Below the pieces are notes generated by a model. That model had not been told where the DNA came from. It did not search any database and saw nothing but the letters and a program-made list of their open reading frames with translations. Below are positions 45,482-54,110 of a stretch of DNA of 64,000 bases, in pieces (positions within the stretch are counted from its first letter, which is position 1; each line of letters begins with the position of its first letter). This DNA comes from Hyphomicrobiales bacterium (GTDB lineage Bacteria; Pseudomonadota; Alphaproteobacteria; Rhizobiales; OSC116). The DNA lies in NCBI GenBank assembly GCA_013214705.1, contig JABSRZ010000003.1, positions 837,443 to 901,442 of the forward strand, read 5' to 3'. A program made the position numbers and the translations under genes.

Positions 45482-46006
45482 TCATTTTAACCAAAGCGGA
45501 AGACCTGCCACAATTAATGCCACCTTATCCACTTTTTGTGCTAATTGTTGGTTGAGCAAACCTTGGAAATCTCTAAACTCGCGGCCAAGCTTGGTCTCTG
45601 GCACCAGCCCCATGCCCAATTCGTTAGACACAAATATAATGTCGGTTTCAGAGGTTTCCAACACCTTATATAAACGCTCAAAGGCTGGTTCAACATCGTA
45701 TTTGTGGTAAATTAAATTGTTAATCCACAAGGTTAAACAATCGACCAATATCACCGCATTGCTGGCGTTAGATTGTAAAAATGTAGCAATATCCAGCGGT
45801 TGTTCGACATTTATCCAGCCATCATCGCGGCGTTGTTTATGCTTTAAAACCCGCGCGCGCATTTCAGAATCTGCGGCTTCACAGGTGGCCAGATAATATA
45901 ATTGGCTATTTTTTGCCGCTTGATTGTAGATTTGTAACGCCAAATTTTCGGCAAACAAGCTTTTGCCCGACCGTGCGCCGCCTAATATTAAATGTTTTGC
46001 CATCAC
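45482..46006 (-). CDS. cobP: Adenosylcobinamide kinase / adenosylcobinamide-phosphate guanylyltransferase CobP (CobU)
   Basis: 174 aa bifunctional enzyme that phosphorylates adenosylcobinamide and converts it to the GDP form. HLILGGARSGKSLFAE is the P-loop; QRRDDGWINVEQPLD contains the region of the guanylylated His seen in CobU; VILVDCLTLWINN, FVSNELGMGLVPET and the terminal VAGLPLWLK complete the pattern. First gene of the minus-strand cobP-cobW-cobN-cobO set, divergent from cobT with 80 bases between start codons. Confidence 0.95.
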   Translation of the reverse strand: MMAKHLILGGARSGKSLFAENLALQIYNQAAKNSQLYYLATCEAADSEMRARVLKHKQRRDDGWINVEQPLDIATFLQSNASNAVILVDCLTLWINNLIYHKYDVEPAFERLYKVLETSETDIIFVSNELGMGLVPETKLGREFRDFQGLLNQQLAQKVDKVALIVAGLPLWLK

Positions 46007-46086
46007 GCGCCCAAAATACTGTTTAACTTATCATCAAGTTATGGCATAAATTCGGTTATGATTGCAAAATATTAGATCGGAATTTT

Positions 46087-47097
46087 ATGTTTGCCACCCT
46101 TAAAGATGTCGAAATTGCTGCCAAAGCCGATATTATACCTAGCCAAACTCATATTAATTTTGCCACCGAGCGCCAAGGACAGCTTACCAAGCCGCAAGCA
46201 AGCCTTGGCAAATTAGAAACTATTGCCATTTGGCTAGCGGGCTGGCAAAAAACCCAGACGCCTAGGCTTAACAAAGTCGATACGCTTATTTTTGCAGGCA
46301 ATCATGGCGTCACCAAACATGGGGTGTCGCTGTTTCCGGCCGAAGTGACGGCGCAAATGGTTGGCAATTTTGAAACTGGCGGCGCGGCGATAAACCAATT
46401 GTGCAAGCTTAACGGCGCAAACCTCAAAGTCATGGCGTTAGATTTAGACCGACCAACCGCCGATTTTACCCGAGCCGCGGCAATGAATGAGCTCGAGTTT
46501 TTAACCGCCATAAACGTTGGTGCAAATGCAATAGCGGCAGATGCTGACATGATAACTTTGGGCGAAATGGGCATTGGCAATACCACGAGTGCATCGGCCA
46601 TTACCTTGGCATTATTTGGCGGCAGCGCCACAGATTGGACAGGCAGCGGCACTGGTTTGGCCGATGAAGCCATTGGCAAAAAAGCAGAAATTATCCAACA
46701 ATCGGTGGCTTTTCATGCCGATTATAAACACCAACCACTGGAAGTTTTGCGCCGTTTGGGCGGGCGCGAATTGGCGGCTATATTTGGCGCGACCTTGGCC
46801 GCCAGAGCGAAAAATATACCGGTTTTGCTAGATGGTTTTATTTGCTGTGCGGCCGTTGCGCCACTGTTTAAACTTAATGAAAATGCTTTGTCTATAGCTT
46901 TAGCCGGGCATCAATCGCAAGAGCAAGCCCACGTAAAATTGCTCAGCGCGTTGAATTTGGAACCGTTGCTAAATTTAAACATGCGGCTTGGCGAGGGCAG
47001 CGGCGCCGCAGTAGCGCTGGGCATCGTGCAAGCGGCCATCCACACCCATAACGGCATGGCGACTTTTGCCGAAGCCAGCGTGGCGAATAAGAATTAA
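46087..47097 (+). CDS. cobT: Nicotinate-nucleotide:dimethylbenzimidazole phosphoribosyltransferase (CobT/CobU)
   Basis: 336 aa. It makes alpha-ribazole phosphate from nicotinate mononucleotide and 5,6-dimethylbenzimidazole for the lower ligand. Markers: FAGNHGVTKHGVSLFPAEVT, NFETGGAAINQL, LGEMGIGNTTSASAI, GGRELAAIFGA, LDGFICCAAVAPL and LNMRLGEGSGAAVA with the catalytic Glu. CGGAA precedes the ATG. The frame and length are intact. No bluB or bzaA-type gene for dimethylbenzimidazole synthesis is in the window. Confidence 0.95.
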   Translation: MFATLKDVEIAAKADIIPSQTHINFATERQGQLTKPQASLGKLETIAIWLAGWQKTQTPRLNKVDTLIFAGNHGVTKHGVSLFPAEVTAQMVGNFETGGAAINQLCKLNGANLKVMALDLDRPTADFTRAAAMNELEFLTAINVGANAIAADADMITLGEMGIGNTTSASAITLALFGGSATDWTGSGTGLADEAIGKKAEIIQQSVAFHADYKHQPLEVLRRLGGRELAAIFGATLAARAKNIPVLLDGFICCAAVAPLFKLNENALSIALAGHQSQEQAHVKLLSALNLEPLLNLNMRLGEGSGAAVALGIVQAAIHTHNGMATFAEASVANKN

Positions 47098-47133
47098 TCA
47101 GTTAATCTTAGCGCCAAAATGGAGGGGAAATTA

Positions 47134-47889
47134 ATGTTACAAACTGCTAACCAGCTCATAAACCAAACCAAAACCGCCTTTATGGTTTTAACGCGGCTTC
47201 CCTTCATCAAAATTAAAAACGATGATTTTGATTTGCGCAACAGCCTGTGGGTTTTCCCGCTGGTTGGCGTGGTTTTGGGCTTGTTGCTATTCGCCGCCAT
47301 TAGCTTGATTGCCGAATTTCATCTGCCCGCCGCCATTTCGGCAATTTTGTGCTTGTTTATATTGGTTTTACTGACCGGCGCTTTGCATGAGGATGGTTTG
47401 GCAGACTGCGCTGACGCGCTTGGTGGTTCTGACCCTGCGCGACGTTTGGAGGTAATGCGAGACAGCCAAATTGGCACTTATGGCAGCATTGCTCTGGTTT
47501 TCAGTTTGGGTTTGCGTGCCACAATTATGTATTATTTGTGGGATGGTTCATATTTGGTTGAGGCGCTTATTGTGTGTTTGGTGGCCAGCCGCAGCGCCAT
47601 GATATATGTGCCATTTTTTACCCAGCCAGCGCGGCCAGATGGTTTGGCGGCGACGTTCAAAAATGTTGAGAAAAAACAACTGGTTATTGGCCAAATTATA
47701 TTATTTGTTGTCGGTTTATTTACTGTTGGTGAATTGATTTTCTTCATTATGATTGCGACGGTGGCATTCACCTATTTGGCGGCAAAATTCGCTGAGAAAA
47801 AATTTGGTGGTTTTACTGGTGATGTATTGGGCGCAGTTGAGCAGATGGTGCAGATTATTTGTTTGCTGATATGTTCAGCATATCTTTGA
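47134..47889 (+). CDS. cobV: Adenosylcobinamide-GDP ribazoletransferase CobV (CobS)
   Basis: The start at 47134 is chosen because GGAGGGG lies 6 bases upstream; the in-frame ATG at 47119 would use part of that site as coding sequence. 251 aa integral membrane enzyme that joins alpha-ribazole phosphate to adenosylcobinamide-GDP. LTRLPF, SLWVFPLVGVVLG, ALHEDGLADCADALGG (metal-binding acidic cluster) and RSAMIYVPFF are typical. It has six or so hydrophobic segments. The last 35 bases overlap the convergent cobQ gene, and cobT lies 37 bases upstream. Confidence 0.94.
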   Translation: MLQTANQLINQTKTAFMVLTRLPFIKIKNDDFDLRNSLWVFPLVGVVLGLLLFAAISLIAEFHLPAAISAILCLFILVLLTGALHEDGLADCADALGGSDPARRLEVMRDSQIGTYGSIALVFSLGLRATIMYYLWDGSYLVEALIVCLVASRSAMIYVPFFTQPARPDGLAATFKNVEKKQLVIGQIILFVVGLFTVGELIFFIMIATVAFTYLAAKFAEKKFGGFTGDVLGAVEQMVQIICLLICSAYL

Positions 47890-49432
47890 TATTTAAGTGT
47901 TTTTCAATATGAATTGCCAATTTATTTAAGGTTTTATCGATAATTTTATTATAATTATCTTGAGTTTTATCCGCGCCTAAATCTTGCAAAAAACCTTCCC
48001 GATAAGCATCACTGGCAAAAATACCGTGCAAATAGCTGCCTCTTATGGTGGCGTTTTTTGACATTGCGCCTAAGCCAATATTTTGTTTTATAAACATGGG
48101 GTTAGATATGTCTTTGCCGGTAGTTTTTCCCATATGAATTTCATATGCCACCACTTTTTGACCGGTTAAATCTTCGACTTCGATCAATCGGGTCGATTTT
48201 TCGGCAGAAATTTCGGTTTCAATGTCTAACAAGCCCAAAGCTTTGATAAATTTTTGGTTGCCTTCGTGTAAATGCGGGTCAGAAATGGAGTTTCCGAGCA
48301 TTTGGAAACCACCGCATATGCCCAATAGCTGACCACCTTGGCGGATGTGAGATTTAATATCTATGTCCCAACCTTGGGCATACAAATATTGCAAGTCGGC
48401 AATGGTAGATTTGCTACCGGGCAATATTATCAAATCTGCATTCGGTGGTAAAACGCCAGATTTTATCAGTTTCAACTCGACATTTTCATGCTGAAAAAGC
48501 GGATCAAGATCATCAAAATTGGCAATATGCGGCATTTTTAGTGCCAAAATAAGCAATTTTTTGGCGTTTTTAGGCTGTTTTTTATCGTTTTTTGGTGTTT
48601 TTTGGCTGCTTTTGAGCGGCTTTTCGAGCGGCTTTTCTAACGCCATGGAGTCTTCAGCCGGCAACAAGTGTGCATCTTCAAAATGCGGTAATATGCCCAA
48701 ACATTTCCAACCGGTCATTTTTTCTATCTGTTTTATACCGTCATCAAATAGGCTTATGTCGCCCCTAAATTTATTAATGATAAAGGCTTTGATTTGGCGT
48801 CTGTCGGCATCCGACATCACCTGATAGGTACCAACTATTGAAGCGATTACACCACCACGGTGAATATCGCCAATCAAAACAACCGGAATGTCGACTTTTT
48901 CGGCAAAACCCATATTGGCAATGTCATTTTGGCGTAAATTTGTTTCGGCCGGGCTGCCTGCACCTTCGACCAAAATCATATTATGGTTTTGTTGTAAAGA
49001 TTTATAGGCCTGCAAAATATGGCTTAAAAATTCGGGTTTATGCTGGTAATAATCTTTAGCTTTTAGGCTTTTGTATTTTTTGCCATTTAGCACAACTTGG
49101 CTGCCGGTTTCACTTTCTGGCTTTAGCAATATCGGGTTCATATTTGTTGTGGGTGCTAATTTTGCGGCTTTGGCTTGCAACCATTGCGCCCGGCCAATCT
49201 CGCCCATATCTTGGCTGATTTTTTGTTGATCAAAGTCATAAATATAGGCGATGGCGGCGTTGTTAGACATATTTTGTGGTTTAAAAGGCGCTATATTATG
49301 GCCTTTATTGGCAAATAAGCGGCACAGCCCGGCAACAATTAGCGATTTGCCAACGTCTGAACCGGTGCCCATTAACATTAAATGTAAAAATTCGGCGTTT
49401 TGAAGTTTGGTGGATTGCGGATTGTTGGTCAT
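47855..49432 (-). CDS. cobQ: Cobyric acid synthase CobQ/CbiP
   Basis: 525 aa glutamine-dependent enzyme amidating the b, d, e and g carboxylates. The N-terminal ATPase domain has LMGTGSDVGKSLIVAGLCR and PFKPQNMSNNA; VEGAGSPAETNLR and GDIHRGGVIASIVGTY follow. The C-terminal triad amidotransferase domain has LPGSKSTIADL and LLGICGGFQMLG (nucleophile Cys), ending with SYLHGIF. The linker between the domains (~262-290) carries an unusual Lys/Pro-rich insert of repeated EKPLEKPLK and KN/KK units. It is divergent from the RND gene with 65 bases between start codons. Confidence 0.94.
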   Translation of the reverse strand: MTNNPQSTKLQNAEFLHLMLMGTGSDVGKSLIVAGLCRLFANKGHNIAPFKPQNMSNNAAIAYIYDFDQQKISQDMGEIGRAQWLQAKAAKLAPTTNMNPILLKPESETGSQVVLNGKKYKSLKAKDYYQHKPEFLSHILQAYKSLQQNHNMILVEGAGSPAETNLRQNDIANMGFAEKVDIPVVLIGDIHRGGVIASIVGTYQVMSDADRRQIKAFIINKFRGDISLFDDGIKQIEKMTGWKCLGILPHFEDAHLLPAEDSMALEKPLEKPLKSSQKTPKNDKKQPKNAKKLLILALKMPHIANFDDLDPLFQHENVELKLIKSGVLPPNADLIILPGSKSTIADLQYLYAQGWDIDIKSHIRQGGQLLGICGGFQMLGNSISDPHLHEGNQKFIKALGLLDIETEISAEKSTRLIEVEDLTGQKVVAYEIHMGKTTGKDISNPMFIKQNIGLGAMSKNATIRGSYLHGIFASDAYREGFLQDLGADKTQDNYNKIIDKTLNKLAIHIEKHLNIKDMLNISANK

Positions 49433-49497
49433 GTGCTAGGGTCTGATAAGTTTGGTCAATATGTTAGATATTTAGCCGAAAATTGGAATGCTGTAAA

Positions 49498-51783
49498 ATG
49501 AATCCTGCAAGTCGGTTTTTAAACCAGTTCGGCCTAAAACTAGTAAACTACCCCAAAACCATCGGTTTATTGACGCTTAGCTTGGTGCTTTTGCTAGCGG
49601 CTGGCATTTTGCAGATTCAAGTTGTGGGTTCGGTGGGCAATATATTTAACCCACAAAGTAAATATGTCATCGAATTTGAGCAATTTATCGACCAGTTTGG
49701 GGCGTTAGAACGCGAAATTATCATTGTGATTGAAGCCGATGACATATTGTCGGAAACCATGCGCAATGAAATTAGCAATTTGCATTTGGAACTTGAGTTT
49801 TTAGATGAGGTTAGCTCGGTTATCTCAATCGCCTCATTAAGAGACTCGCCCAATGCCACACCCAATATGGGGCAAATAATTGCCGATGATAATTTTGCCA
49901 AATATGGAGCCGATACCATACAGCAAAAATTGTATGAACACCCGCTTGCGCAACATAGGTTGATATCTGAAGACGGCAAAAAAACCGTTATGTTGCTAGG
50001 CTTAAAGCCGCATGATGATTTAGACTCCACCTTGGGCGAGATTAACCAAAAAGCCCGCCAGCTTGCCGCCCAAGAAATTAAAAGCGGTAAATATTATTTT
50101 TCGGGGTTTTTGGCGGTTTCGGCCGAAATTGTGACCGCCATTTTGCAAGATCAGATATTTTTTGTGGTCGCTGGGGCGATATTGGGTCTGATATTTGGTT
50201 ATATATTTTTTAGGCATTTCACTTTAATTATGGCCACGGCCATTCCGTCTATGTTGTCCATTTTTTTGGTTTTGGGCGCTATGGGCTGGTTGGGCATTGG
50301 GGTGAATGTGATGACCAATGTGGTGCCGACCATTATTATGGTGATTGCTTTTGCCGATGCCATGCATATGGTCGACGCGATGAGATACCGATTGGAGCGC
50401 GGCGAAACCGCGCAGCAGGCGGTACTTTATGCGCTTAAAGTGGTTGGCCCGGCTTGTGTTTTCACTTCGGCCACCACATCTGTAGCATTTTTAAGTCTAA
50501 CTTTCGCCAATACGCCAATTGTGGCCGAATTTGGCCAAGCCGCATCGGTTGGTACGTTTTTGGCGTTAATCGCCTCGGTCGGGTTGAGCTGCTTAATTGT
50601 GCTCGGTCTCAACCGCATAGTGCCGGTTAAACCCAAACCGAGCGCCAAATACAGAAATGGCATTGTGCATCATAAAATGAGTGTATTTTCTGGTTTTATG
50701 GCCAGACTGGCCATTGGCCATGCCAAAAAAATAGTGTCTATTGGGTTTATCATCCTGATTGGCGCGACTTATTTACATTTGCAAAACGCTCCAGAATATC
50801 GATATTCTGAAAATCTACCCGATGACAACCCCGCCAGCTATGCGATAGATGTGATTGATAAGGATTTGGGCGGAATTGACAGTTTTTACTTTGTTTTGTC
50901 GCGTAAAGACGGGGCAGCGATTGATTTTGACAATGAAATTGTCGACACAATATTAGCTCGATTTGACCAGATGATAGCCGATGAACCGATGTTTACCAGC
51001 GTTGCGTCTATATCGCAATTGCGCCACTGGTTGGCCAAGGATGAACAAAACCTGCCAAGCATAAATTCTATATTGGACACGCTGCCAGCTGCTTATACAT
51101 CGCGTTTTGTGGCCAAAGGCCGCGATAAGATGATTATATCGGCTTTCACCCCAGATTTGGGCGCGGCAACCTTAAAGCCGTTTTTACGCGATGTGCGCCA
51201 GCGCGGCGAAAATATCATTAAAAACCACACCGAATACAGGTTTTTACTCACCGGTTTGGCGGCCATGAGCGCCGAGGAAAGCCACGCCATGATTGGCGAA
51301 TTGAACAATGGCTTGTTGATCGCGATGGTGATTATCATTTTATTTATGGGCATTGTCTTTAGGTCTAGTTTTTACGCATTTGCCAGCATTTTGCCCAATT
51401 TAATGCCAATTGTGGCTGGTGGTGCCTTGCTATATTTTATGGCTGATGGTTTGCAATTCACCACCATTATTGCCCTGACCATTGCCTTTGGCATTGCGGT
51501 TGACGACAGCGTGCATTTTTTATATCAATACCGGCAGAACCGCAAACAACATAATGCAGCTATATCGATTGAAAAAACCCTGACCCGCATTGGCCCGGTA
51601 TTGATGGCCACCACATTTATGCTCAGCGCGGGGCTAGGTTTGATGTTCTTTTCTAACCTGCCGCAAATGAGTTTATTTGGGATGACGGTGATTTTTATAT
51701 TAAATGTTGCGTTATTGGCGGATATTGCCATATTACCGTCAATATTTTATATGAAAGATAAACATAAATCAAAGACCAGTTAG
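49498..51783 (+). CDS. RND superfamily exporter, MMPL type
   Basis: The start at 49498 has GGAA 9 bases before it; a TTG at 49483 is the longer alternative. About 761 aa with the two-fold RND layout: one membrane helix, a large periplasmic domain (~45-225), five helices including the sterol-sensing-like block (VTNVVPTIIMVIAFADAMHMVD), then a repeat in the second half (ALTIAFGIAVDDSVHFLYQY). The paired Asp residues in the DAMHMVD and DDSVHF segments fit proton relay. This MMPL/HpnN-like branch exports lipids or hydrophobic molecules in other bacteria; no hopanoid genes are adjacent, so the substrate is open. Confidence 0.88.
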   Translation: MNPASRFLNQFGLKLVNYPKTIGLLTLSLVLLLAAGILQIQVVGSVGNIFNPQSKYVIEFEQFIDQFGALEREIIIVIEADDILSETMRNEISNLHLELEFLDEVSSVISIASLRDSPNATPNMGQIIADDNFAKYGADTIQQKLYEHPLAQHRLISEDGKKTVMLLGLKPHDDLDSTLGEINQKARQLAAQEIKSGKYYFSGFLAVSAEIVTAILQDQIFFVVAGAILGLIFGYIFFRHFTLIMATAIPSMLSIFLVLGAMGWLGIGVNVMTNVVPTIIMVIAFADAMHMVDAMRYRLERGETAQQAVLYALKVVGPACVFTSATTSVAFLSLTFANTPIVAEFGQAASVGTFLALIASVGLSCLIVLGLNRIVPVKPKPSAKYRNGIVHHKMSVFSGFMARLAIGHAKKIVSIGFIILIGATYLHLQNAPEYRYSENLPDDNPASYAIDVIDKDLGGIDSFYFVLSRKDGAAIDFDNEIVDTILARFDQMIADEPMFTSVASISQLRHWLAKDEQNLPSINSILDTLPAAYTSRFVAKGRDKMIISAFTPDLGAATLKPFLRDVRQRGENIIKNHTEYRFLLTGLAAMSAEESHAMIGELNNGLLIAMVIIILFMGIVFRSSFYAFASILPNLMPIVAGGALLYFMADGLQFTTIIALTIAFGIAVDDSVHFLYQYRQNRKQHNAAISIEKTLTRIGPVLMATTFMLSAGLGLMFFSNLPQMSLFGMTVIFILNVALLADIAILPSIFYMKDKHKSKTS

Positions 51784-51790
51784 GGACGAT

Positions 51791-52369
51791 ATGCGCCGGA
51801 TCATGCTAAAAACCATTTTATTCACCTGCCTGTTGACGGCGGTTGCAAGCCCGGCCGTGGCGGCAGAAAAAGCCATGAGCGCTGAAGTTGAAAAATTGTT
51901 AAATTACGCCCGGGTGACAAAACACCATGAGGTGCTGGCAAAACTAAAAGGCGACTGGCGCGGCCGCGGCAGTTTGGTGAATACCGAAGGTGGGGCAGCC
52001 GAAAAAATATTATGCAAAGCCAGTTATAAACTGATTTTGGGCGGGCGTTTTGTCGAACAACAGACAGTTTGCAAAGGCGCTGGGTTTAGTTTTGATGGCG
52101 TCGGCCATTTTGGTTATGACGCGCTCAGCCGCACATATGTTGGCACCAGCATGACCACGGCAGACAGTGGTATATCCACATTAAATGGTGTGATGTCTGG
52201 CAAAGTGATTACTTTTAACATTAGCCACAATAATATTAATTTGAAAAAACGGGTGATTAGCCGCGCCACTTTGACTATTGAAGATAACGGCGCGCATAAA
52301 TATGAAATTTCGGCGGCCGATAAATCGGGCGTGATGAAACCAATTTTTAGCGTTACCTATACCAAATAA
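51791..52369 (+). CDS. Exported DUF1579-like protein
   Basis: 192 aa with a signal peptide (LKTILFTCLLTAVASPAVAA). The mature part follows the DUF1579 pattern: HHEVLAKLKGDWRGRGSL, then GGRFVEQQTV, GVGHFGYDALSRTYVGTSM and a C-terminal beta-rich region; a lipocalin-like barrel is plausible. Only 7 bases separate it from the RND exporter, so they are probably cotranscribed, and a periplasmic carrier or accessory role for the exporter is an attractive inference. AGGGA precedes the ATG. Confidence 0.8.
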   Translation: MRRIMLKTILFTCLLTAVASPAVAAEKAMSAEVEKLLNYARVTKHHEVLAKLKGDWRGRGSLVNTEGGAAEKILCKASYKLILGGRFVEQQTVCKGAGFSFDGVGHFGYDALSRTYVGTSMTTADSGISTLNGVMSGKVITFNISHNNINLKKRVISRATLTIEDNGAHKYEISAADKSGVMKPIFSVTYTK

Positions 52370-52389
52370 GCTGTTTGAGGTAATTTATA

Positions 52390-53124
52390 ATGCTGACAAA
52401 ATTTATCGCCGCTGCCGAGCTAAAACAACAATTTGCGGTGTTTGGTAATTTTTACGACCGCCAGATTACGCCAAAAATGAGCTTTTCGGGCCGCAATTTG
52501 TTAGAAATTATCGCCCATGATATCTGCCCGTTAATGCCCAAAGACATTACCGCCATGCTGCCCTGTGCCATTATGGTGATGATGAACCCCGGCTCTTCGC
52601 GGCCATTAGAGGCGGGCAGCACATCTGCAAGCTTAAGCCATCAGGCGGATATTGATGGTGATTTGGTGGCCGCTAAGCCCGACACCACGCAATATCAGGT
52701 GATGCGGGTGATGCATTATATGGGCTGGCAACATGTAAGGGTGATAAATTTATCGGACATTAGAGAAGCCAAAAGCCCGTTATTTATTAAAAAATTTCAC
52801 CAGCTTGAGGCCGATTATAATTATGATTTACACTCTATTTTTGCGCCAAAACGCACCAAAGAGCTTGAACTTGCCTTAAGGCGGAAACCCAATGCGCCGA
52901 TTTTAAAAGGCTGGGGCATTAGTGATAAATTGGACCTACTGATAGAACGGGCTGAAACTGCGTTGCAACTGGCGGCGCAAAATAGTGGCCAAATTGACAG
53001 GGTTTTTGGCGTGCAAAAACTAGATTTAACTCCAATAAAATATTTTCACCCTCTGCCGACTTTGCAAAAACGCAAGAATCAATGGGTTGAAAATATGGTG
53101 AAACAACTTAAATTAGCTGAATAA
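52390..53124 (+). CDS. DUF1643-like protein
   Basis: 244 aa, soluble. The central part IMVMMNPGSSRPLE...QVMRVMHYMGWQHVRVINLSDIREAKSP resembles DUF1643 proteins, which carry a MNPS...R...NLFxxR pattern and are of unknown function, some linked to phage or DNA-handling loci. The ~60 N-terminal residues and the C-terminal PLPTLQKRKNQW part are not recognised. It lies 20 bases after the DUF1579 gene and 7 bases before yihY, so it is within the same run of plus-strand genes. Confidence 0.68.
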   Translation: MLTKFIAAAELKQQFAVFGNFYDRQITPKMSFSGRNLLEIIAHDICPLMPKDITAMLPCAIMVMMNPGSSRPLEAGSTSASLSHQADIDGDLVAAKPDTTQYQVMRVMHYMGWQHVRVINLSDIREAKSPLFIKKFHQLEADYNYDLHSIFAPKRTKELELALRRKPNAPILKGWGISDKLDLLIERAETALQLAAQNSGQIDRVFGVQKLDLTPIKYFHPLPTLQKRKNQWVENMVKQLKLAE

Positions 53125-53131
53125 CCAGTTA

Positions 53132-53962
53132 ATGAGGAGTTGCGCCATATATTTGCTAAAATTATTGACATCGCTCGGTGCAGCCGTCCGCACATTTATT
53201 GACCATGATGGGTTTTTAATCTGTGGCAACATTGCTTATTGTTTACTATTGGCTATATTTCCGTTTTTGTTATTTTTAGCGGGTTTAACCACCTTGATCA
53301 CCGGCGATGTTAACGCCCAAACCATTATTGAATATTTATTTTCCATCGCGCCAGAGACCATTGTGAAGCCCATTGCCAATGAAATTAACAATTTATTGGC
53401 CACCGACAATAGCAGCCTGATGACCATTTCTTTATTGCTAACTTTTTGGACTGGTTTGGCCGCGGTCGAAAGCATAAGGGGCGGCTTAAACAAAGCTTAT
53501 AACGTGGTCGAAAGCCGAGCTTACTGGCTGCGCTTGCTGCAAGATATTATGTTTATTTTTGTCGGCATTATTGGCATTATATTGCTCGGTATATTGCTGT
53601 TGTTTGCGCCGCTATTGGTGGCAATGTTGCAGGTTTATTTTCCAACTTTTGCAGATTTAATAACCCAATTTAACATTTGGAGCTACCCTTTGGGTGTGCT
53701 GCTATTGACCACTATATTATTCACCACCCATGCTTTGCTACCCAACCAGCGCCCCAAGCTAAAAAAATTGCTACCAGGTGTGGTATTTTCTGTGGTCATT
53801 TGGCTGGCAATGGCCGAAATATTCACCCTTTATTTGGAAAGTTTCTCAAGATATGCCGCTATATATGGCAGTTTGGGCGGCATCATCGCCACTATGGTGT
53901 TTATTTATATTTCGGCGGTAATATTTATGCTCGGCAGCGAATTTAACCAAAGCCTGAAATAG
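53132..53962 (+). CDS. YihY/BrkB-family inner-membrane protein
   Basis: 276 aa with six hydrophobic segments. NIAYCLLLAIFPFLLFLAGL, FWTGLAAVESIRGGLNKAYNV, VLLTTILFTTHALLPN, LKKLLPGVVFSVVIWLAM and YAAIYGSLGGIIATMVFIYISA are the family's conserved blocks. Function is not settled; the family was once mislabelled RNase BN. It closes the plus-strand run and is followed by an AT-rich gap of about 150 bases. Confidence 0.92.
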   Translation: MRSCAIYLLKLLTSLGAAVRTFIDHDGFLICGNIAYCLLLAIFPFLLFLAGLTTLITGDVNAQTIIEYLFSIAPETIVKPIANEINNLLATDNSSLMTISLLLTFWTGLAAVESIRGGLNKAYNVVESRAYWLRLLQDIMFIFVGIIGIILLGILLLFAPLLVAMLQVYFPTFADLITQFNIWSYPLGVLLLTTILFTTHALLPNQRPKLKKLLPGVVFSVVIWLAMAEIFTLYLESFSRYAAIYGSLGGIIATMVFIYISAVIFMLGSEFNQSLK

Positions 53963-54110
53963 AATATTAGCCTGAAAAACATTAGATTAATTTAGTAAAA
54001 ATAAATATATTAATTTAAATTTGATGCATATAATTTATTTGTTAACCAATTGTTTATAAAAATTAGCTAAAATTTGATACAACTTTGGGGATTATATATA
54101 GTGAGCCCTT

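Noticed and set aside
45490-45512. A B12-box-like string (GGAAGACCTGCC) on the plus strand
   Set aside because: It encodes the conserved AGLPLW end of CobP on the other strand, lies about 580 bases from the next plus-strand start and lacks the rest of a cobalamin riboswitch.
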